A DNA stretch of 64,000 nt from the NCBI GenBank assembly GCA_019634735.1, contig JAHCAT010000003.1:186001-250000 (forward strand). The letters are read 5' to 3'. This DNA is from Lysobacterales bacterium (GTDB lineage: Bacteria; Pseudomonadota; Gammaproteobacteria; Xanthomonadales; UBA2363). Shown in pieces: positions 30,434 to 38,715 of the stretch; the stretch's first letter is position 1; each line of letters starts with the position of its first letter. The translations under genes were made by a program, and so were the position numbers. The notes under the pieces were generated by a model. The model ran no database searches, had not been told where the DNA came from, and saw nothing but the letters and a program-made list of their open reading frames with translations.

Positions 30434-32291
30434 CCTGATGGCCAGCCTGCATCCGCGCCTGGCGGTGGTCTTGCACGACCTTCTCATGGTCTGCATGGCC
30501 TGGTACCTGGCGCAGTGGCTGCGCTACTGGATGTCGGACATCGGCTACGTGGCGCCGGCGCTGCTGTCGCGCGAGCTGCCCTGGGTGGTGCTGGCGCAGG
30601 GCCTGGTGCTGTGGTGGACCGGCCTATACCGCGGCCTCTGGCGCTTCGCCAGCCTTCCCGACCTCTCCAACATCCTGCGCGCCACCGTGGTCGGTGCATT
30701 GGCGGTCACGCTGATCCTGTTCGTGGTGTACAGGCTCGATGGCGTGCCGCGCAGCGTACTGCTCGTGTACCCGTTCGTCGCCGCCCTGGCGCTGGCGGCG
30801 CCGCGCCTGGCCTATCGCTACTGGAAGGACAGCAGGCTCGACCTGATGCGGCGCGCCGGCTCGACCCGGGTGCTGGTGCTGGGCGCCGGCCGGGCCGGCG
30901 AGGCGCTGCTGCGCGAACTGCAGAACGACCGGGCCTGGCGTCCGGTCGGCCTGCTCGACGACAACCCGGCGCTGCGCGGCGCCCGCATCCGCGGGTTGCC
31001 GGTGCTTGGCGAGCTGGGCCAGGTCGGCCGGATCGCTCGGGAGGTCGCCGCCGACCTGCTGGTGATCGCCATCCCCACCGCCAGTACGGCCCAGATGAAG
31101 CGTGTGGTCGAGCTGTGCGAGGACGCCGGCGTGCCGTTCCGGACGGTGCCCCGCCTGAAGGACGTGATCGCCGGTCGCGCGCAGGCCGGGCAGCTCAAGG
31201 AGGTGGCGATCGAGGACCTGCTCGGCCGCGAGGAGATCGAGCTGGACTGGCAGGCGATCGGCGCCGGGCTGGCCGGACACCGTGTTCTGGTCACCGGCGG
31301 CGGCGGCTCGATCGGCGCCGAGCTGTGCCGGCAGCTCGCGCGCCTGGGCGTCGCCCGGCTGATCATCCTCGAGCAGGGCGAGTACAACCTGTACCGGATC
31401 GAACAGGAGCTGGTCGGCGCCTGGCCGGACCTGCACATCGATGCCGTGCTCGGCGATTGCTCGGACCCGGGGACAGCCCGCCACGTGGTCGAACGGTTCC
31501 GTCCCCAGCAGGTGTTCCATGCCGCCGCCTACAAGCACGTGCACCTGCTGGAGCAGCAGATGCGCGAGGCCCTGCGCAACAACGTGCTGGGAACGCGGGC
31601 GATGGCCGAGGCCGCGGCGGCCGGGGGTGTCGAGGGCTTCGTCCTGATCAGCACCGACAAGGCGGTCAATCCCGGCAATGTGATGGGCGCGAGCAAGCGC
31701 ATCGCCGAGCTGTATTGCCAGGCCCTGGCCGGACGCACCGGCATGCGCGTGACCACGGTCCGGTTCGGCAACGTGCTGGGCTCCGCCGGGTCGGTGGTGC
31801 CGTTGTTCCGCGAGCAGATCGCCCGCGGCGGCCCGGTCACGGTCACCCACCCGGAGGTGGAGCGCTGGTTCATGACCATTCCGGAGGCCTGCCAGCTGAT
31901 CCTGCAGGCCAGCGTGCTGGGCCGGGGCGGCGAGATCTTCGCCCTGGACATGGGCGAGCCGGTCCGCATCGGCTACCTGGCCGAGCAGATGATTCGCCTG
32001 GCCGGCAAGACGCCCGGCGCCGACATCCAGATCGCCTACACCGGCCTGCGCCCGGGCGAGAAGCTGTCGGAGGAGCTGTTCCACCCGCAGGAGCGCTACG
32101 TCGAGACCGCCCACCCGAAGATCAGGCAGGCACGCTCGCGCGGCGCCGACTGGCCGTTGCTCGTGCAGCGCCTCGACCTGATCGCCGCGGCCGTGCACGA
32201 TCACGACACCCTGCGCCTGTCGCGCCTGATCCACGAACTGGTTCCGGAGTTCGTGCGCGACGAGTCCCATGAAGACAGGCATATCGCATGA
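30417..32291 (+). CDS. CapD/WbpM-like nucleotide-sugar 4,6-dehydratase/epimerase
   Basis: A 624-residue membrane-bound enzyme with about four N-terminal helices, a CoA-binding-like Rossmann domain (VLVLGAGRAGEALLREL, about 150-240) and a C-terminal short-chain dehydrogenase domain starting at VLVTGGGGSIGAELCRQL. STDKAVNPGNVMGASKRIAE is the catalytic segment. WbpM, PglF and FlaA1 relatives make 4-keto-6-deoxy HexNAc sugars from UDP-GlcNAc for surface glycans. It overlaps the transferase gene by 17 bp and galU by 4 bp. Confidence 0.93.
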   Translation: MARLRSLMASLHPRLAVVLHDLLMVCMAWYLAQWLRYWMSDIGYVAPALLSRELPWVVLAQGLVLWWTGLYRGLWRFASLPDLSNILRATVVGALAVTLILFVVYRLDGVPRSVLLVYPFVAALALAAPRLAYRYWKDSRLDLMRRAGSTRVLVLGAGRAGEALLRELQNDRAWRPVGLLDDNPALRGARIRGLPVLGELGQVGRIAREVAADLLVIAIPTASTAQMKRVVELCEDAGVPFRTVPRLKDVIAGRAQAGQLKEVAIEDLLGREEIELDWQAIGAGLAGHRVLVTGGGGSIGAELCRQLARLGVARLIILEQGEYNLYRIEQELVGAWPDLHIDAVLGDCSDPGTARHVVERFRPQQVFHAAAYKHVHLLEQQMREALRNNVLGTRAMAEAAAAGGVEGFVLISTDKAVNPGNVMGASKRIAELYCQALAGRTGMRVTTVRFGNVLGSAGSVVPLFREQIARGGPVTVTHPEVERWFMTIPEACQLILQASVLGRGGEIFALDMGEPVRIGYLAEQMIRLAGKTPGADIQIAYTGLRPGEKLSEELFHPQERYVETAHPKIRQARSRGADWPLLVQRLDLIAAAVHDHDTLRLSRLIHELVPEFVRDESHEDRHIA

Positions 32292-33184
32292 CATACAAGG
32301 TCCGCACCGCCGTGTTCCCCGTGGCCGGCCTGGGTACCCGCTTCCTGCCGGCCTCCAAGGTCGTGCCCAAGGAAATGCTGCCCGTGGTCGACATGCCGCT
32401 GATCCAGTACGCCGCCAACGAGGCCGTCGAGGCCGGATGCCGGACCCTGGTATTCGTGGTGAACCGTTACAAGCATGCGATCGCCGACTACTTCGACACC
32501 GCCTACGAGCTCGAGCACCGCCTCGAAATGAAGGGACGCGACGATCTGCTCGATCGTGTGCGCAGCACCCTGCCGGACGGCGTGCGCTGCGTGTTCGTCA
32601 CGCAGAGCGAGGCGCGCGGCCTGGGCCATGCGGTCCTGTGCGCGCGTCCGGTGGTCGGCGACGAGCCGTTCGCGGTTCTGCTGCCCGACGACCTGATCTG
32701 GAGCCGAGGCAAGGGTGCTCTGGCGCAGATGGTCGAGGTCGCCGAGCGCGAGCGCGGCAGCGTGGTGGCGGTCGAGGACGTGCCGCGCGAGAAGACCGGC
32801 AGCTACGGCATCGTCTCCCTGGCCGACGCCGGGCAGGCGCATGGCGATGCCCTGCGGATGAGCGCGATCGTCGAAAAGCCGGCACCCGATCGGGCGCCCT
32901 CCACGCTGGGCGTGGTCGGCCGCTACGTGCTGTCCGGGCAGGTCTTCGGGGCGCTGGCCGCGACCCCACCGGGTGCCGGCAACGAAATCCAGCTCACCGA
33001 CGCCATCGAGGCCCTGATCGAGGCCGGCGATCCGGTCTGGGCATACCGGTTCGCGGGCACCCGGTACGACTGCGGCAACAAGCTGGGCCTGGTGCAGGCG
33101 ACGCTGCGCTACGCGCTGGACGACGCCGAACTGCGCGCACCGACCCTGGCGCACCTGCGCGAGGTGCTCGATGGCGGTTCCTGA
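32288..33184 (+). CDS. galU: UTP-glucose-1-phosphate uridylyltransferase
   Basis: A 298-residue enzyme making UDP-glucose. FPVAGLGTRFLPASKVVPKE is the nucleotide-binding signature, and EKPAPDRAPS and RYDCGNKLG are family motifs. UDP-glucose feeds LPS core, exopolysaccharide and other glycans, which fits the two genes upstream. Start and stop overlap both neighbours. Confidence 0.97.
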   Translation: MTYKVRTAVFPVAGLGTRFLPASKVVPKEMLPVVDMPLIQYAANEAVEAGCRTLVFVVNRYKHAIADYFDTAYELEHRLEMKGRDDLLDRVRSTLPDGVRCVFVTQSEARGLGHAVLCARPVVGDEPFAVLLPDDLIWSRGKGALAQMVEVAERERGSVVAVEDVPREKTGSYGIVSLADAGQAHGDALRMSAIVEKPAPDRAPSTLGVVGRYVLSGQVFGALAATPPGAGNEIQLTDAIEALIEAGDPVWAYRFAGTRYDCGNKLGLVQATLRYALDDAELRAPTLAHLREVLDGGS

Positions 33185-33521
33185 GCCGGTTCCGGAGATC
33201 TCCTGGTCGGACTTCGAGCGGGTCCTGCTGGTCGCCGGCACGGTGACCCGCGCCGAGCCGTTCCCCGAGGCGCGCAAGCCGGCGCTGAAGGTCTGGGTCG
33301 ATTTCGGGCCCTATGGCGAGCGCAAGACCAGCGCGCAGGTGGCCGCCCTGTACCGGCCGGAGGACCTGGTCGGCAGGCAGGTCGTCGGCGTCCTGAACTT
33401 TCCTCCGAAGCAGGTGGGGCCGGTGCGTTCGACCTTTCTGCTGACCGGCTTCCCGACCGAGGAAGGCGTGGTGCTTACCGCAATCGAGCGGCCAGTGCCG
33501 AACGGAACGCGGCTGGCCTGA
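33171..33521 (+). CDS. csaA: CsaA-type tRNA-binding protein
   Basis: A 116-residue single OB-fold protein of the tRNA_bind family. The pattern VAGTVTRAEPFPEARKPALK, DFGPYGERKTSAQV and VVGVLNFPPKQVGPVRS matches CsaA, described as a secretion-related chaperone in Bacillus and structurally like the C-terminal domain of methionyl-tRNA synthetase. It overlaps galU by 14 bp. The true role is uncertain; some proteins named YgjH/Trbp111 bind tRNA. Confidence 0.88.
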   Translation: MAVPEPVPEISWSDFERVLLVAGTVTRAEPFPEARKPALKVWVDFGPYGERKTSAQVAALYRPEDLVGRQVVGVLNFPPKQVGPVRSTFLLTGFPTEEGVVLTAIERPVPNGTRLA

Positions 33522-33526
33522 GAGCG

Positions 33527-34363
33527 ATGTCCGAAGAACGCGCGGTCCACCAAGTGGAAACGCCCGAACAGCTGCGCTCGGTGCGGTTCGGGGGGATAGA
33601 CCGGCTGTATGGCAGCGGTGCGGTGGCGCGACTGGCCGGTCGCCAGGTGTGCGTGGTGGGCACCGGCGGGGTCGGCTCCTGGGCGGTCGAGGCGCTGGCC
33701 CGTTCCGGCGTCGGCCATCTGGTGCTTATCGATGGCGACGATGTCTGCCTGAGCAACACCAACCGCCAGTTGCCGGCGTTGATGGGCGCCTACGGCCGCG
33801 CCAAGGTCGAGGTGCTCGCCGAGCGCGCCCGGGCCATCAATCCGGACCTGCGCGTGCAGGCGCTCGAGCGCTTCCTGACGCCGGCGACCATCCCCGAGCT
33901 GCTCGGCGCCGGTCATGACCTGGTGCTGGACTGCTGCGACGCCTTCCGGGTCAAGGTCGAGACCATCGCCTGGTGCCGGCGCAACCGGGTACCCCTGGTG
34001 ACCTGCGGTTCCGCCGGTGGTCGCGCCGATGCGTCCCTGGTGCGGGTGCGCGACCTGTCCGGCACCGAGCACGACGCCCTGCTTGCCCTGGTCCGCAAGA
34101 AGCTGCGCCAGGATTTCAACTTCCCACGCAATCCGCGGCGCAGCTTCGGCATTCCGGCCGTGTACTCGCTGGAGAACGTCCGCTATCCGCAGCCGGACGG
34201 CAGTGTCTGCGGCACACGGCCCGCACCGGGCGGCGCTGCCCGCCTGGATTGCGACGCCAGCCTGGGTGCCGCCATGCACGTCACCGCGACCTTCGGCATG
34301 GTGGCCGTGGGCCGGGTGCTCGAGCGACTGCTGACGATGCCATCAGGAACCGGCGTCGCCTGA
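33527..34363 (+). CDS. tcdA: tRNA threonylcarbamoyladenosine dehydratase
   Basis: A 278-residue ATP-dependent E1-like enzyme that cyclises t6A to ct6A in tRNA. The ATP site is VVGTGGVGSWAVEALARSG, followed by VLIDGDDVCLSNTNRQLPA. DCCDAFRVK and VTCGSAGGRADASLV are typical of TcdA (CsdL). It starts 5 bp after csaA and closes this plus-strand run. Confidence 0.94.
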   Translation: MSEERAVHQVETPEQLRSVRFGGIDRLYGSGAVARLAGRQVCVVGTGGVGSWAVEALARSGVGHLVLIDGDDVCLSNTNRQLPALMGAYGRAKVEVLAERARAINPDLRVQALERFLTPATIPELLGAGHDLVLDCCDAFRVKVETIAWCRRNRVPLVTCGSAGGRADASLVRVRDLSGTEHDALLALVRKKLRQDFNFPRNPRRSFGIPAVYSLENVRYPQPDGSVCGTRPAPGGAARLDCDASLGAAMHVTATFGMVAVGRVLERLLTMPSGTGVA

Positions 34364-34457
34364 TTCCAGAAGCCCCTGCCCAAGCCTGCGACCGGTGCTT
34401 TCCGGGCAATGGCACATGTGGGACGATACCAATTTGCAGGGATTACGGGGGGCTTCG

Positions 34458-36992
34458 ATGACAGCCAGGGCGCGTTGGCTCGTCCCGGGCAGGCTGCTGA
34501 TCCTGGCCTTCCTGCTGATCGCAGGCCCATCGCTGTCGGCGCGCGTGCTGCCCGAAGGGCCCCTGCCGCCGCTGACGGGCGACGACGGTTACCTGGTGGT
34601 GGCGGTCCACAGCAACCGCTTCCTCGACCGCCTGCGGATGGCGCCGGCCGGCGCGGTATTCGGGCGGCAGGAAATCAGGGCGCTTCCCCTGGGCCGCAGC
34701 GTCCATGTGCTGCGGGTTCCGGCCGGCCCCCTGCGCTGGGACCGGGTCGTGATGCCGGGCGGGACCTACTATTTCGACCTGACGCGCTACACCCACCTGC
34801 CGCAGGTGACGGTGGCGGCAGGCAGGCTCAACTACGCGGGAGAGCTGCACCTCCGGTTCTTCGGGCGCCGGATGTCCGCCGATCTGCTCAACCACTTCGA
34901 GCTGGGCATGCAGCTCGCGGCGCAACGGCACCCCGGCGTCGACGCCCTGCCTGCGGTCCAGGCGGTCCGCGCATTCGATGACGCCTGGCCGGCGCTGCGC
35001 GCCAGCCTGAACGACAGCGAGGGCCTGCGTCCCGACGCGTGCCCGCCGCCGGCAGACCTGCCTCAGGGCCGTCCGGATGTCGCCAGCCTGTTCCGCAGGG
35101 AGGAGGTCGATCGCCTGACGCTCTCGCCGACCGGCCAACTGGCACTGGAAGTGGCCCACCGCAGTGGCCGCTTCGAGGCAAGCGTGCTCGATCCCGTGCG
35201 CGGAGAGGCGTTGTTGTTGTACGGCGGGGACTTCGAGGTCATGGCGGCAGCCTGGGCCGGCCCCAGGCGGATCGTCCTGGGACTGGATTTCGGTGCCTCG
35301 GAGGGCGTGCTGCGCACGGTGGTCTTCTCCCTGCAGGAGGGCAGCCTCACCGGCCAGCAGCCCGTCGTGCTGGAACTGCCCTTGCCCGGTGTGGTGGTCG
35401 ATGCGCTGCCCGGACAACCCGACCAGATGCTCTATGGCGTCTTCCGCCCGGACCACAAGGATCGCTTCCAGGTGTTCCGGATCGACCTGCGGGCACGCCA
35501 GATGATCCGCACCCGGCTGGACGCCCGCAACCGCATCGACCCGGACGTGCAGGGCGACCTCGCCTGGCTTGCCGATCGACGCGGCGAACTGCGTGTTGCC
35601 CTGGTCAGCGAGGACGAGCGGATGCGGATCGTCCATCGACCGCCCGACCAGGACCGGTTCGAGACCCTGGTCGAAGTCGAGGCCGGCAACATGCTGCTCG
35701 AGCCGGTGGCGCTCGAGGACGACGGCAGCCTGCTGGTCCTGAGCAACATCGGACGGGAGCAGACCGAACTGGTTCGTATCCGGCCGGATTCGCCCGGCCA
35801 CATGGAAACGGTGCATGCCATCCCGGGGATCGATCTTTCCGGCGTGGTGTTCGAATCGGATGGCCGCACCGTGGTCGGCGTCAGGCACTACCAGGACGGG
35901 CAGCCGCGCAGCGAGTTCTTCGACTCCGCGGTCGCCGGCTGGGCGGCCCGATTGCAGGCGGCCTTCCCGGATCGCCACGCCGAGCTGGTCGAGGTCGATC
36001 GCAGGCAGGGTCGGGCGATCGTCAGGGTCAGCAGCGACACCCGCACCCCCGTCTGGTACCTGTTCGATCAGGCCAGCAATACGGCGATGGAGCTCGCCGT
36101 GGCGACGCCCTGGCTGGATGACGTGTCATTCGTTCCGCGGCGGGTGGAGGAGGTGCGGGCCCGGGATGGCCACCGGGTGCAGTCGCTACTGGCCGTGCCG
36201 CCGGGGCAGGGTCCCCATCCCTTGCTGGTGATGCCGCACGGCGGCCCCTTCTACGTGCAGGACAACCTGCGCTTCGATCGCGAGGTGCAGTTCTGGGCGA
36301 CCCGTGGCTTCGCGGTCCTGCAGGTGAACTTCCGTGGCTCCTATGGATTCGGCGTGCAACACCTGCTCGATGGTTTCGGCGGCTTCGGAAGCCAGATAGA
36401 GGACGACATCGAAGCCGCGGTCGACGCCGTGCTCGACAGCCATGCAGGCCTGGACCGCGACGCCGTCTGCGCCGTCGGGGCAAGCTACGGCGGCTACTCG
36501 GCCCTGATGCTGGCGATCCGCAATCCGGGCCGCTACCGCTGCGCGGTCGCCCGCGCCGCGCCGGCCGATCTGCCGCTGCTGTTCACCACCAGCGACTGGA
36601 GTTCCTCGCCCCGGACCCGCGGCATCGTCGTGGAAGCCATCGGCGACCCCAGGGACCCGGCGATGCAGGAGAATTCGCCGCTCTACCGCGCCGATCGCCT
36701 GGAGGTTCCGGTGTTGCTCCAGCACGGCGGCAGGGATCGGCGGGTCAGCTACGAGCACGCCGCCCGATTCGCGCGCAGGCTCGATCCGCGCAAGGGTCAC
36801 CGACTGCTGCATGTCCCCGAGATGGGCCATGGCGCGACCCGGCTGCAGGAGCACGTCTGCCTGCTGGGTACCGCGGAACGCTTCGTCCGAGGCCAGATCC
36901 ATGGCGAGGGCGCCGGCACCAGCGCGCCGCCTGGCGCATCCGTGCCGGATGAGTCGACGGACGACGGCGGTGCCGAGCTCGGTATGCGCTGA
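34458..36992 (+). CDS. Exported S9-family prolyl oligopeptidase-like peptidase
   Basis: An 844-residue serine peptidase. The start at 34458 precedes a signal peptide (about 1-28, hydrophobic core LLILAFLLIAG). A ~150-residue N-terminal region with no clear relatives comes before the beta-propeller (about 190-570) and the alpha/beta hydrolase domain. The catalytic serine is Ser676 in GASYGGYSA, the histidine is His791 in MGHGAT, and the aspartate is probably in QHGGRDRRV. MPHGGPF is the oxyanion segment. It likely cuts peptides in the periplasm. The C-terminal tail is acidic and low complexity. Confidence 0.9.
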   Translation: MTARARWLVPGRLLILAFLLIAGPSLSARVLPEGPLPPLTGDDGYLVVAVHSNRFLDRLRMAPAGAVFGRQEIRALPLGRSVHVLRVPAGPLRWDRVVMPGGTYYFDLTRYTHLPQVTVAAGRLNYAGELHLRFFGRRMSADLLNHFELGMQLAAQRHPGVDALPAVQAVRAFDDAWPALRASLNDSEGLRPDACPPPADLPQGRPDVASLFRREEVDRLTLSPTGQLALEVAHRSGRFEASVLDPVRGEALLLYGGDFEVMAAAWAGPRRIVLGLDFGASEGVLRTVVFSLQEGSLTGQQPVVLELPLPGVVVDALPGQPDQMLYGVFRPDHKDRFQVFRIDLRARQMIRTRLDARNRIDPDVQGDLAWLADRRGELRVALVSEDERMRIVHRPPDQDRFETLVEVEAGNMLLEPVALEDDGSLLVLSNIGREQTELVRIRPDSPGHMETVHAIPGIDLSGVVFESDGRTVVGVRHYQDGQPRSEFFDSAVAGWAARLQAAFPDRHAELVEVDRRQGRAIVRVSSDTRTPVWYLFDQASNTAMELAVATPWLDDVSFVPRRVEEVRARDGHRVQSLLAVPPGQGPHPLLVMPHGGPFYVQDNLRFDREVQFWATRGFAVLQVNFRGSYGFGVQHLLDGFGGFGSQIEDDIEAAVDAVLDSHAGLDRDAVCAVGASYGGYSALMLAIRNPGRYRCAVARAAPADLPLLFTTSDWSSSPRTRGIVVEAIGDPRDPAMQENSPLYRADRLEVPVLLQHGGRDRRVSYEHAARFARRLDPRKGHRLLHVPEMGHGATRLQEHVCLLGTAERFVRGQIHGEGAGTSAPPGASVPDESTDDGGAELGMR

Positions 36993-37181
36993 CCGGCGCG
37001 CACAGCAACCGATTCCCCCACGCATAGGTGGCACCCGGCTCGTGCGGCCGGTCACCATGCGATTGCGCTTGCGATCCGGGCCGCTTGGGTGCGCAACACC
37101 CATGCCCGCCATTCGGCCTGCTTCTTCTCCGACCGGCGCCAGCGCTAAGCTGCGGTCCCCGGCAAGGCACTGGATGCCAAC

Positions 37182-37664
37182 ATGACCAGCGCATACGATT
37201 TCAAGGCCACTCTGCTCGACGGGCGCGAGAAGGCGCTTTCGGACTGGCGCGGCCAGGTCCTGCTGGTGGTCAACGTTGCCTCGCGCTGCGGCTTCACGCC
37301 GCAGTACGCTGGCCTGGAGGCGCTCTGGCAGGGATACCGGGAGCGGGGCCTGGTGGTGCTCGGCTTTCCCTGCGACCAGTTCGGCCACCAGGAACCGGGC
37401 GACGCGGCCGAGATCGCGCAGTTCTGCAGCCTCAACTTCGACGTCAGTTTCCCGATGTTCGCCAAGATCGAGGTCAACGGCAGCAAGGCGCACCCGCTGT
37501 ACCGCTGGCTGAAGGCGCAGCGCGGCGGCCTCCTCGGCCTGCGCATGATCAAGTGGAACTTCACCAAGTTCCTGGTCGGCAGGGACGGCCGGGTCCTGTC
37601 CCGGCACGCACCCACCACGACGCCGGAGGCGCTGCGCAGCGAGATCGAGCGAGCTTTGGGCTGA
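37182..37664 (+). CDS. Glutathione peroxidase family protein (BtuE-like)
   Basis: A 160-residue cytoplasmic thiol peroxidase. The catalytic residues are Cys36 (NVASRCGFTPQ), Gln66 (FPCDQFGHQEPG), Trp125 and Asn126 (KWNFTKFLV). A second cysteine in FCSLNF may act as the resolving cysteine for thioredoxin, as in bacterial GPx. Its stop codon marks the start of a family C repeat. Confidence 0.94.
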   Translation: MTSAYDFKATLLDGREKALSDWRGQVLLVVNVASRCGFTPQYAGLEALWQGYRERGLVVLGFPCDQFGHQEPGDAAEIAQFCSLNFDVSFPMFAKIEVNGSKAHPLYRWLKAQRGGLLGLRMIKWNFTKFLVGRDGRVLSRHAPTTTPEALRSEIERALG

Positions 37665-37845
37665 CCTGGATCTTTCCTGAGTCCGCTACTGCGGCCGCCG
37701 ATCTTCGCGCCGCGGCGCGGTCTGCCCCGGTCGGCCAGCTCGATCGAGTCTCGGCTGCGCCTTCACTGTCCAACGGTCCGCTGCCCGCACCACGACGCGA
37801 TCTCGACGGCCTCCGGCGTGCGTCCTCATGAAAAATCCAGGCTGA
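37662..37845 (+). repeat. Intergenic repeat family C, copy 1
   Basis: A stretch of about 184 bp whose core 37688-37812 aligns without gaps with 61496-61620, at roughly 80-85% identity by eye, and with 43840-43960. The best conserved parts are CTTCACTGTCCAACGGTC and CCCGCACCACGACGCGATC. Similarity to copy 3 starts at the gpx stop codon (TGACCTGG). A tail AATCCAGGCTG is shared with copy 2 only. It shows no credible gene on either strand. Confidence 0.75.
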
Positions 37846-37867
37846 GCCGGGATGGCGCCGTCGGCGC

Positions 37868-38611
37868 TCAGCGCCAGCCGGCCTCGGCCAGCGCCGCGGC
37901 CAGGCGGTTGGCCCAGGCGTCGGTCTGCTCGAGCGTGCCCAGCAGGTCGTTGCGCAGTTCCAGCAGGACGTGCCGCAGTCCGCGCCGCTCGCCGTGCTGC
38001 TCGAGGGTATAGCCCATGGCGACATGACCGTCGTAGGGCTCGTTGTCGCCCACGTCCAGTCCCTGCGCCTGCAGGGCCCCGATCAGCGCCGCGACCCGCT
38101 GGCGGTCGTGCTTCCAAAGCACGCCCACCGGCCAGGGGCGTTCGCGGCCGCAGAGCACGGGCGTGAAGCTGTGCACGGCGACCAGGGCGGGGCGGATGCC
38201 GGATCGTGCCAGCCGGTCCAGGTGGCGATCGACCGCCTGGTGATAGGGCGAGTGCCAGTCGGCGATCCGCTGCGCGCGCTCGGCGTCGCTCACCCGCAGG
38301 TTGCCAGGCACCATGCGGTTGTCGCTCTCGGCCAGGATCAGCTCGGACGAGGTGGGCGAACGGTTCAGGTCGACCACCAGGCGCGAGACCCCTCCCAGCA
38401 GGGCAGGGCAGTCCAGGCGCGTGGCCAGGGCCAGGGCGACCTCGCGCGCACCGGGGTCCCAGGCGATATGTTCCCGGCGGTCGACCGGGGTCAGGCCGAG
38501 TTCGCCGAGCGCGTCGGGGATGGCGTGGCTGGCGTGGCAGCACAGCACCAGCAGGTCCTCGCGGCTGCCGGCAATGGCCTGGAACGGGGCGGCATAGGGC
38601 TCGAATCGCAT
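37868..38611 (-). CDS. N-formylglutamate amidohydrolase family protein
   Basis: A 247-residue hydrolase of the FGase (HutG-like) family. LLVLCCHASHAIPDALGELGL holds the first metal-binding histidine region, DLNRSP and HSPYHQAVDRHL are conserved, and VAVHSFTPVL and DNEPYDG follow. The start at 38611 gives normal length. No histidine-degradation genes are nearby. It is divergent, with 104 bp between, from a PGM1-type ATP-grasp peptide ligase, so its substrate may be another N-acyl amino acid. Confidence 0.85.
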   Translation of the reverse strand: MRFEPYAAPFQAIAGSREDLLVLCCHASHAIPDALGELGLTPVDRREHIAWDPGAREVALALATRLDCPALLGGVSRLVVDLNRSPTSSELILAESDNRMVPGNLRVSDAERAQRIADWHSPYHQAVDRHLDRLARSGIRPALVAVHSFTPVLCGRERPWPVGVLWKHDRQRVAALIGALQAQGLDVGDNEPYDGHVAMGYTLEQHGERRGLRHVLLELRNDLLGTLEQTDAWANRLAAALAEAGWR

Positions 38612-38715
38612 GCCGACAGTCTGCCCGGGGCGGGCCGCCCATCTCAATCCCGGCGGCGCCGTGTGGAGGGCGGCAGTAGCGCGCGGTTCAGCGCGCGAGC
38701 GCCTACCATGGCGGC

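Noticed and set aside
33171..33521. CsaA gene as a fragment of methionyl-tRNA synthetase
   Set aside because: The frame is complete, has its own start, the length of free-standing CsaA proteins, and no synthetase sequence upstream.
37686..38642. Minus-strand frame sharing RAADRWTVKAQ with a frame at 60864-62123
   Set aside because: The shared peptide is just the antisense translation of repeat family C, not a protein domain.
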